8,237 nucleotides of DNA, from the NCBI GenBank assembly GCA_021772355.1, contig JAJFMB010000227.1, forward strand, positions 1 through 8,237, in the 5' to 3' direction. Position 1 is the first letter of the stretch. Each line of letters starts with the position of its first letter. The position numbers and the translations under genes are program-made. This DNA comes from Chlamydiota bacterium (lineage in GTDB: Bacteria; Chlamydiota; Chlamydiia; Chlamydiales; JAJFMB01). This document shows, in pieces, positions 1-6,326 of the stretch. Below the pieces are notes generated by a model. The model saw only the letters and a list, made by a program, of their open reading frames with translations, was not told the DNA's origin and searched no databases.

Positions 1-1
1 T

Positions 2-3000
2 CTTATCTTTGAAGCAACTGCGGTTTGTAATCGCGAATTAGTGATTGAGCGCTACAAAAAAAATAAGTCTTTAAAACAGGTGTTGGCTGTTGTTCCGGAA
101 GGTTCTAGACAAAAGATGACAACTCTTCTGAAAAATGAGCACTATGAAGAAGCAGCTAAATTAATCCCTGTGATCCATCAGAAGAAAGATGACGTATATC
201 TGGCTGGTGCTGTTGCGAATTTAGCCGGAGAGCATGACGCGTCATGGGAGTACGTTGAAGTTGCGATCACACACCTCTTAGCAAAATATTTTCATCATGC
301 CTCAAGAGAGGGCGATGTGGAACTTTTTGGAGAGCTTGCTCAGGATGATGTTACTAAGGCAATCGGACGTATCATGATACCGATTCAAGAGAAATTTACT
401 GAAATCGACCGTTGCAATGATCCTAAGCAAAAAGACGAACTATTTGTGAATTTATCAAATGAGCTTTTTGCCGAATCAGGTTTGATTCGTCATGACTTAC
501 CTTTACCAGGTCCCTTAAAGCCTGTCTTTTGGAAAATATTGAAAAACTCAATTGTTCCTAAGTTATTGAAAGATTTACATCAGAAACAAAAGGAGCCGGT
601 GAGACTTGTTTGTGAATTGGCCACGGAACCACAGAATGTGATGCGTGGCGCAGAAGGAGAAGAGGCGTTAACACAACTCTGCCATGCTGTCGCTGATGAA
701 ATTGAAAAGCAATTGCCGGAAGTTAGCAAGAAACAGGGCGGCGAGCTTGGAGGTCCTATTGGATCGCTCTTAGCATCACTTGGTCAAAAAGAAGGGGCTA
801 AGCAACCGTGGAGAGTGACCCGTAACTTTGTTGAGGCGCTTATGCTGCGCGTTTTAAGTCGATTGGCACCAGATGACGGCTCTAATGTTTTCAATGGTGT
901 GGTGAATACGTTGCTTGCTTCTGTTGAAGATTTTGGCGACAAAAATGGTCAAATTCTAAGAGCTTATGAAGAGAAGCGTAAAAACTGCATTGATCGCATT
1001 CACAGAGAAACAGGAAAACCAAAAGCAGAGATTGAGCAGTCATTACTCACTAGTTCGGATGTTGAAGCAAAGAGAAACGAGGAAGAATTTATCGCAGCGT
1101 TTCGTCCCTTAGCAAAAGAGCTTCTTTTAAAAGCAGGCCTTTTCAAAGAGTGTGAGGCTTTATATCCGGGAATATATCAAGAGATATTACCAAAGCTTTT
1201 AGTGCAAGTTTATCATTTGAGTATGGGACCAAAGCATCAGTTTGAACAAGCACATTTGGATGAGTTTGCCGGTGGTGGTGTGCTACGTTTGTTGGCCCAG
1301 CCGATTGGATTACAAATTGAGCAGATCTTGCCGGAAGTGTTAGAAGAGAACAGTGCAAAGATTGCTGAGGGAGTGGGAGATCTCCTGCACCAGGAGATTC
1401 CTAGTTCGGGTCTTGCAGGCGCTATTGCAACTCTTGTGCGCGGGCAATCAGATGAGATGAACCAGGCGTGGGATTTTACAGGTGATTACCTCAGCGCAAT
1501 TATCAATCATGTGGCCTACAACCTAGCTGCCGGATTCAAAGAGGAGAACCGGGAAAATATCCTTATGGCACTTGTGCCGAGTTTGTTAACCCTTATCTAT
1601 GAGCAGGGCAAGAATCCGCAAGAACTATCGAAGCAACTCTTGGAAATGGCTGGCATTCAACCTGGACATCCCCTCTACCTACAAGCCGTTCAGGATAATT
1701 TTCTTCCTAAATTTTTAAGCGAATACGTCAGGGATATGACGGAGCCGCAACGTGCACCAAAAGGGCCGTATGCGACTGCTTCATCTGTTCTGGCGCGTGA
1801 TGTGATGAAGCTGACGCGACGCTATTTACAAGATAATCCAAAATCTGTTGCTGAATTGGCATGTCGTAAACTTGCTGATTGGCACAAAACCAATTTGGTT
1901 CGAGCCTATCGCACTAATCCGTCAGAGAAAAATTTAGAAATGGTCTTGGCTCAAGTTTCTCGGAAAGAGCGTGAAAAGGCTCGTCTGATGATCAATGATG
2001 ATAAGATTGTTGATTTGATGCAAAGCGGCTATGGTCCTGAAGAGGTGAAAGCGCTTGCCGAAGTGATTGAGCATCTAACAAAGGATTCGGAAGATCCGGC
2101 TATTGCGGCAACATGGAATTTCTTAAATGCTGCTATCGAGAGCTTGATTGATAAAGGAATCACCCATCTTGCAGCATCTAAGGGTAAAGCTTTCGGTAAG
2201 GATCTAAAGGATCCATTAGCCAGCGGTTCAATGGCGCTGCTGACTGTAATGCAAGAAGAGTTAGCTAACATTAAAGATGGAAGCAAACCTGAAAATTTCA
2301 TTGAATTGTCAAGACGGTTGGTGCAAGCGAGCGGAGTAACAAAGGATGACCTGCCCTTACCAGCGCCTTTAAGAGAAACGTTTTTCGAGCTATTACAAAC
2401 TTCAATTTTGCCGACAGTGCTCGTTGACTATTACCCTTTGTACAATACACCTGTGAAACTGGGACACACTGTGGCAATGGATCAAACACCAAGAGAGAAC
2501 TTAGGCAAAAAAGCCGGGGGTGAGACGTTAATAAAAGTGGCGTCTTTGATCGGCGAGCAAGCTGAAACTATGTTGCCGGAACAGATCCCAACTGAGGGCA
2601 TCGAGCTGGAAAGCGCCCGATCCATTGGATATGTAAAGGGGTTAACGAGACAGTTTACGGAAGCATTTGTCTTGCGCATCTTAGATCGCCTATCTGATGG
2701 AGAAGATAAAAACGCGCTCACAAACTTGATCAACAGGTTCCGTACGCTGTTTGAGGAATATGCAACGGATCACTTAAAAAGCATAAAAGAACATGATGAT
2801 ACTTATTGGAAGCTCGTTGAGGAATGTGGAAAAATTGACAAAGATGATCCAGAAAATAGCGATGAGTTAAAAATTCTCAATGGAAGGATTGCTTTAGAAA
2901 AGAAGCGCTTGCTGCAAGACTTTGTTCCTCTTGCTACAAAACTTGTCAATGAAGCTGGCTTAAATGCAGAAGTTGCTGAGATCTATCCTGATCTGACGAC

Positions 3001-6000
3001 AACTGTACTTCCCACTGTGCTTTTAGATCTTTATCGTCAAATGGCAAACCCTCATCAAAACTATGGAGAGTATCGCGAAGCGGTTCGAGGGATTTTAGAG
3101 AATATGCAGGGAATTGCTAGCCGTGGATGTGATCGAGATCTCACGCGAGAAGAGCAGAAAGAGGCTGTACAAGCGTATCAAGAAGAGCTAACGCGTGTTG
3201 TAAATGAGATAGAGAATAGTTTTGGATTACTTGCCGGAGATATTAACAGTGCTGTGCAGAAATATATTTCCGAAAATACCATGGATATCGGTGAGCTTAT
3301 TCGCTCAGCTATCGGGGAAGATTTGCCAGAAACAGAAAGACAGCATATTGCCGATGCTCTTAAAGGGTTGAAGGGTAGCGAGTGGAATTATTTAGAAAGC
3401 GTGACTCAGATTGTCCTATTTAAAGTTTTTGCGCATTTTGCTGAGGAAGCAGCACTTGAGGATAAGCATGAATTACCGAATGAACATCCTCACGCTTATC
3501 TTATGACGCGCATAATTACGCGCTTGCTTGAAGGAGTTCAGGAGAATTTACATGGTATCGACGACACGATGGCGTCATTTTTGATCGAAATAAGAGATCA
3601 GGGTGAAAATGTTTCTGAGCTTGAGAAATTTGTAGAAAGAAAGAATATCAACACAATCGAGGATCTCTTTTCAAAACTGGAAGTGGAGAAAAACAATCAA
3701 GATAAGGCACTGCTTGTCCAACTTATTCGATTGCGTTTCCGTGCTTATTCACGTCATCTTGTTGAATCTGCCTGTCGCGACTCCCTCAATGAGTTACTTG
3801 CACCCCTGCCCAAAGCTGTAAGACCTGCTATCTACCAAAAGATTACCGATGAAATTTTGCCTGATTTCGTTGCAAAATCTTATCGTGATACGATGGCGTG
3901 GAACTTTAAGAAAGAAGAAACAGAAGAGCGTTTGATTGGGCGTTTCAAAAATAACAATATGGTGCAGTTTAGTCGCTATATCGGTCAACTGGGAGCTGCC
4001 TACATCCCGAACTATCTTTCGATGAGTAGTAAAGATGTTTCAGAAAAGCTCTATGGTCTGGTGCAACCTTATGTTAAAGGGGTGGGTCGTCAGCAGGATA
4101 TTGAGAGTATGGTCGCCAAAAATGCGCATCATCTGGGGAACGATCCTGAGATAGGGGAAGCTTTACCGTTTATTGAAGACTATATTGAAGCGGCCACACT
4201 ACAGTTTTTTGATGGCTTTACCAAAAACATTAGTCAAATGGAAGCAGGTGACAAACCACAGGCTCTTTATAAAAATATTGTGGAACAGATGCTAATTTTA
4301 GCAAAGGACCACTTTAATACGATCAATGAAGTAAAAGGTGAAGAGGCAAACTTGCGTGCGTGGCGCATTGGCAAAGACTCAATGAGAGAGGGCTTTGAAA
4401 GACATCACATGCTGCATCCAGCACTATATGGCGAAGAAGAGAAGAAAAAGTACTACCAAGATTTAGCTGTTCATTTTATGGAACTTGCTGACTTGAATGA
4501 CCCACAAAAATTAGCTCTTCCTGCAGAAGTGCGCGAGCCAATCTTCCATGCTATGCAGGAAGGTGTGGTACCTGTTTTGATTGAATCGCTTTTCAAAACT
4601 TTGAAAGACCCTAAAACGATGAATACGATGTTGCTATCTTCATTAGGTGTGATGAATACCATTACAGAAGATGCCGAGAAGTTCCACTATCAAAAAACAA
4701 TAGCGGAGATCGAGGCCGTTTTTAATGCGAAACTCGTCCCTACGTTAGAGCAGGCTGATCATGACCCTCACGAGGCATGGCCCCAAATTCAAAGTTTGAT
4801 CCGGGAGATTTCCAAGCTTCAAAAGGAGTTAACGTTATCGCATGCGATTGTCGATAGAAAAATATATATCTACTTGCACGAAATTAAAGGGAAATTAGAG
4901 CTTTTAGAGCCGAAAAATGCGCCAAAAACAGTACCAAGTGATGTAGAGAGTGAGGATACGATTGACCGTCGTTATGTTCTTAAGCAAATTGATGCTCTAC
5001 TTAAAGGAGATAAAACGACCTCGGAGGATGGAGAGGAGATTATTTTTGATGGTGGCATGCTTTCTTTGATCGATGAGATTCAAGAAGAGCTTCAGGACTA
5101 TGTTCTTGAGAATGATGACGAGCAAAAAGAGTTTAATAAAAACTGCGGCGAGCTCTTACTAACGCTCGTGGAGATGATCCCTGATAATTTCACTAAGGGG
5201 ATATTTAAGCTTAAGGATGTGAAGGATCTAACGGCCGAAGAGATTGGAAAAGCGGTTCGCAGACAGGTTAACGGTAAGACGTTGATCAAAATGATGAGTT
5301 TAGGCGTTGAGAAAGGTCTTCCGGCTTTGGCTGAAGGTGAGTGGTTTGGAACCGGGGCTGATAGAAAGTTTATACCTGGAAAATGGGTTTCTCTGAGTCA
5401 GGGTGAAGAACCTATAGAAAATGATCCTCACTATAAAATTGCCGACCCTGAAGCCCCTAAAAATAAATCTTTATTGAATAAAATTTCTGCCTTGTTCGAT
5501 CAAGCCCTTATTGCGTTACATATTAAAGCGCCACCCGAGGTTTCCTTAAAATCAAAAATGGCCGAAAAAAAATGGGTGAAATTTGTGGCGAGCCCTAATG
5601 GCTATACTTTTGATTTACCTAATTCCCCCGAGGAAGTGGCAGCAGCTGAGAAAGCTCATCTTGAACAGCATCGAGCGATACGTAAAAAGTTGATAGATGA
5701 GATCGTGTATACATTTGATGAGCGTGTGAAATCAACGATTAACGGATTTTTTATGACGAACTGGTTTTCGATCCAAGAGAAAATTGATCACGTTGTGAAA
5801 ATGGTTTTTGGAAAAAAAGGTCTCAAACGCAAACACAGATTGGACAAAGAGATCGACAGAATGTTAATTAAAACATCTTTTAAAGCGTTAGATGTTGTTC
5901 TACATCCTGTAAGTCTTTTATTCTGGGGCACTATCCATCTCTTTGTAAGAAGTCGAGCAAAGTACTTGATAAGTTCCGGGAAGTTGGATATTCATGAAAA

Positions 6001-6241
6001 CTTTTTCTATAACCTTACAGACATGGTACTATTGAATCTCTTCCAAATGCCAAATCCCCCTAAAGTCAATGATGAGTATGCTGTGTCTGACTCTGCTAAG
6101 GAAGAAAAGAAAAAGCTTGATTCTCAAATCTTGAGAGAGAGGAGAATGAATGAGCATGGTGGGGTTTATAGAAAAGTTAACCAAAAAGTGGATGATACCA
6201 AAGATTACGTTCAATATCAGTGGGATCGCTGGAAGGCTTAA
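2..6241 (+). CDS. Giant internal-repeat, helix-rich protein of unknown function, 5' end cut by window
   Basis: The frame is open from the first bases to the TAA at 6239-6241, giving at least 2079 residues. The first start-like codon is a GTG at 41 with no Shine-Dalgarno upstream. Repeat homology runs up to and across it, so the true start probably lies outside the window. Numbering from that GTG, residues 5 to about 1524 are three divergent super-repeats carrying seven copies of a motif of about 35 residues built around LPLPxPL and ILPxxLxxxY. Between copies are amphipathic, Leu/Ala/Glu/Lys-rich stretches that read as alpha-helical, suggesting an alpha-solenoid or helical scaffold (inference). 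Residues 1525-2066 are mostly non-repeat and charged, with a hydrophobic segment at 1947-1969 and a Lys/Arg/Glu-rich tail ending DRWKA. I recognise no catalytic motif, nucleotide-binding loop or named domain. A secreted or structural host-interaction protein would fit a chlamydial context, but nothing in the sequence proves it. The reading frame is certain; the function is not known. Confidence 0.9.
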   Translation, partial: LIFEATAVCNRELVIERYKKNKSLKQVLAVVPEGSRQKMTTLLKNEHYEEAAKLIPVIHQKKDDVYLAGAVANLAGEHDASWEYVEVAITHLLAKYFHHASREGDVELFGELAQDDVTKAIGRIMIPIQEKFTEIDRCNDPKQKDELFVNLSNELFAESGLIRHDLPLPGPLKPVFWKILKNSIVPKLLKDLHQKQKEPVRLVCELATEPQNVMRGAEGEEALTQLCHAVADEIEKQLPEVSKKQGGELGGPIGSLLASLGQKEGAKQPWRVTRNFVEALMLRVLSRLAPDDGSNVFNGVVNTLLASVEDFGDKNGQILRAYEEKRKNCIDRIHRETGKPKAEIEQSLLTSSDVEAKRNEEEFIAAFRPLAKELLLKAGLFKECEALYPGIYQEILPKLLVQVYHLSMGPKHQFEQAHLDEFAGGGVLRLLAQPIGLQIEQILPEVLEENSAKIAEGVGDLLHQEIPSSGLAGAIATLVRGQSDEMNQAWDFTGDYLSAIINHVAYNLAAGFKEENRENILMALVPSLLTLIYEQGKNPQELSKQLLEMAGIQPGHPLYLQAVQDNFLPKFLSEYVRDMTEPQRAPKGPYATASSVLARDVMKLTRRYLQDNPKSVAELACRKLADWHKTNLVRAYRTNPSEKNLEMVLAQVSRKEREKARLMINDDKIVDLMQSGYGPEEVKALAEVIEHLTKDSEDPAIAATWNFLNAAIESLIDKGITHLAASKGKAFGKDLKDPLASGSMALLTVMQEELANIKDGSKPENFIELSRRLVQASGVTKDDLPLPAPLRETFFELLQTSILPTVLVDYYPLYNTPVKLGHTVAMDQTPRENLGKKAGGETLIKVASLIGEQAETMLPEQIPTEGIELESARSIGYVKGLTRQFTEAFVLRILDRLSDGEDKNALTNLINRFRTLFEEYATDHLKSIKEHDDTYWKLVEECGKIDKDDPENSDELKILNGRIALEKKRLLQDFVPLATKLVNEAGLNAEVAEIYPDLTTTVLPTVLLDLYRQMANPHQNYGEYREAVRGILENMQGIASRGCDRDLTREEQKEAVQAYQEELTRVVNEIENSFGLLAGDINSAVQKYISENTMDIGELIRSAIGEDLPETERQHIADALKGLKGSEWNYLESVTQIVLFKVFAHFAEEAALEDKHELPNEHPHAYLMTRIITRLLEGVQENLHGIDDTMASFLIEIRDQGENVSELEKFVERKNINTIEDLFSKLEVEKNNQDKALLVQLIRLRFRAYSRHLVESACRDSLNELLAPLPKAVRPAIYQKITDEILPDFVAKSYRDTMAWNFKKEETEERLIGRFKNNNMVQFSRYIGQLGAAYIPNYLSMSSKDVSEKLYGLVQPYVKGVGRQQDIESMVAKNAHHLGNDPEIGEALPFIEDYIEAATLQFFDGFTKNISQMEAGDKPQALYKNIVEQMLILAKDHFNTINEVKGEEANLRAWRIGKDSMREGFERHHMLHPALYGEEEKKKYYQDLAVHFMELADLNDPQKLALPAEVREPIFHAMQEGVVPVLIESLFKTLKDPKTMNTMLLSSLGVMNTITEDAEKFHYQKTIAEIEAVFNAKLVPTLEQADHDPHEAWPQIQSLIREISKLQKELTLSHAIVDRKIYIYLHEIKGKLELLEPKNAPKTVPSDVESEDTIDRRYVLKQIDALLKGDKTTSEDGEEIIFDGGMLSLIDEIQEELQDYVLENDDEQKEFNKNCGELLLTLVEMIPDNFTKGIFKLKDVKDLTAEEIGKAVRRQVNGKTLIKMMSLGVEKGLPALAEGEWFGTGADRKFIPGKWVSLSQGEEPIENDPHYKIADPEAPKNKSLLNKISALFDQALIALHIKAPPEVSLKSKMAEKKWVKFVASPNGYTFDLPNSPEEVAAAEKAHLEQHRAIRKKLIDEIVYTFDERVKSTINGFFMTNWFSIQEKIDHVVKMVFGKKGLKRKHRLDKEIDRMLIKTSFKALDVVLHPVSLLFWGTIHLFVRSRAKYLISSGKLDIHENFFYNLTDMVLLNLFQMPNPPKVNDEYAVSDSAKEEKKKLDSQILRERRMNEHGGVYRKVNQKVDDTKDYVQYQWDRWKA
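479..583 (+). repeat. 35-residue motif copy R1 (class A)
   Basis: Residues 147-181. The core is HDLPLPGPLKPVFW followed by SIVPKLLKDLH. The closest sibling is R4, which shares the DLPLPxPL core and the [IV][VL]P turn 15-16 residues later. Confidence 0.7.
1136..1240 (+). repeat. 35-residue motif copy R2 (class B)
   Basis: Residues 366-400. The proline-rich core is replaced by ALYPGIYQEILPKLL, followed by a Y and a GPKHQ ending. The closest sibling is R5 (EIYPDLTTTVLPTVLL, then ANPHQ), nearly identical in length and layout. Confidence 0.7.
1652..1750 (+). repeat. 33-residue motif copy R3 (class C)
   Basis: Residues 538-570. Its second half, NFLPKFLSEYVRDMTEP, matches R6 (EILPDFVAKSYRDTMAW) at LP, F, Y, RD and M positions. 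The first half (QPGHPLYLQ) is a weak form of the Pro/Leu core. Confidence 0.65.
2333..2452 (+). repeat. Motif copy R4 (class A)
   Basis: Residues 765-804. The core is DDLPLPAPLRETFFELL followed by SILPTVLVDYY. It is the best match to R1 and keeps the full LPLPxPL signature. It is preceded by a stretch (ENFIELSRRLVQAS) that parallels the one before R1 (DELFVNLSNELFAES). Confidence 0.7.
2957..3058 (+). repeat. Motif copy R5 (class B)
   Basis: Residues 973-1006. The sequence AEIYPDLTTTVLPTVLLDLY followed by an ANPHQ ending pairs with R2. The preceding stretch (RLLQDFVPLATKLVNEAG) parallels the stretch before R2 (EFIAAFRPLAKELLLKAG). Confidence 0.7.
3791..3901 (+). repeat. Motif copy R6 (class C)
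   Basis: Residues 1251-1287. It carries LLAPLPKAVRPAIY, then EILPDFVAKSYRD. The second half pairs with R3. The first half also resembles the class A core, so this copy bridges the classes. Confidence 0.6.
4070..5335 (+). repeat. Super-repeat III of the giant protein, degenerate
   Basis: Residues 1344-1765. The opening VQPYVKG...IESMVAK (Y1344) and the class A copy R7 recur, with Y to the LxLP core 147 residues against 148 in super-repeats I and II. The internal register differs: the aromatic motif (LPFIEDYIE, near F1377) sits about 30 residues early, and extra sequence lies before R7. After R7 there are about 200 residues without a clear counterpart (1525-1743). A weak 22-residue block (1744-1765, NGKTLIKMMSL at its start) then resembles the block at 826-847. 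No class B or C copy follows. Confidence 0.5.
4490..4612 (+). repeat. Motif copy R7 (class A, degenerate)
   Basis: Residues 1484-1524. The core KLALPAEVREPIFHAM is followed by GVVPVLIESLFK. LALP replaces LPLP and VVP replaces ILP; the R-hydrophobic-F spacing still follows R4 (PLRETFF against EVREPIF). Confidence 0.55.
5879..5947 (+). other. Hydrophobic segment near the C-terminus of the giant protein
   Basis: Residues 1947-1969, core VVLHPVSLLFWGTIHLFV. It is the most hydrophobic stretch I see in the protein. It is preceded by a basic run GKKGLKRKHRLDKE (1924-1937) and followed by RSRAKYL. A second moderately hydrophobic stretch (MVLLNLFQM) follows about 25 residues later. It could be a membrane-associating or single-pass helix, but the internal Lys, Asp, His and Pro make a buried helix in a soluble fold equally possible. 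Confidence 0.4.
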
Positions 6242-6308
6242 TATTTCGTTATGATGTTGTAGCGAATTCTTGAAAAATCTTTTTCTATAGCGAACAAGCA
6301 AAAAAATG

Positions 6309-6317
6309 TGGTATGCT
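6309..6317 (+). promoter_or_regulatory. Candidate extended -10 element for mtaB
   Basis: TGGTATGCT matches the TGnTATAAT extended -10 pattern with a TATGCT hexamer. No good -35 hexamer lies 16-18 bases upstream (the sequence there is around TAGCGAAC). A start point about 7 bases downstream would fall at 6323-6325, two to four bases before the preferred ATG at 6327. The surrounding gap (6242-6326) also holds an AT-rich GAAAAA-TC-TTTTTC palindrome at 6272-6285 and a direct TAGCGAA repeat (6260-6266 and 6288-6294). It has no GC-rich terminator hairpin, so read-through from upstream is possible. Confidence 0.3.
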
Positions 6318-6326
6318 CTTTCGGTG

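Larger units (their letters stand above)
2..1906 (+). repeat. Super-repeat I of the giant protein (left edge cut)
   Basis: This covers the visible start to residue 622. In order it has: an ERYKKN...LKQVLAVV opening (Y5); an aromatic motif SWEYVEVAI (W69); the LPLP copy R1 (G147); a 22-residue block ending LPE (206-227); a second aromatic block PWRVTRNFVEALMLRVL (W257); the ILP copy R2 (G366); a second 22-residue LPE block (411-432); an AWDFTGDYL motif (W477); and the ILP copy R3 (G538). The same order recurs in super-repeat II. Identity is low and is only visible by eye in anchor motifs, so the exact limits are approximate. Confidence 0.7.
1907..4069 (+). repeat. Super-repeat II of the giant protein
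   Basis: Residues 623-1343. It repeats the order of super-repeat I: opening VRAYRTN...LEMVLAQV (Y623); ATWNFLNAAI (W692); LPLP copy R4 (G765); a 22-residue block ending LPE (826-847); LTRQFTEAFVLRIL (868-881); copy R5 (G973); SEWNYLESV (W1115); and copy R6 (1251-1287). The distance from the opening Tyr to the motif glycine is 142 residues in both super-repeats I and II. R1 to R4 is 618 residues and R2 to R5 is 607. Confidence 0.7.

Noticed and set aside
6272..6285. GAAAAA-TC-TTTTTC palindrome after the giant gene as a terminator
   Set aside because: The stem is nearly all A-T with a two-base loop and no trailing T-run, so it is too weak for an intrinsic terminator.
6260..6294. Direct repeat TAGCGAA, 28 bases apart, as an operator pair
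   Set aside because: Seven bases in an AT-rich gap is short, has no dyad symmetry and matches no operator I know.
6306..6326. ATG at 6306 as the mtaB start
   Set aside because: It adds MWYALSV, which does not fit the family's short N-terminus before the KxxVxTLGC strand, and has no ribosome-binding site. Kept only as an alternative.
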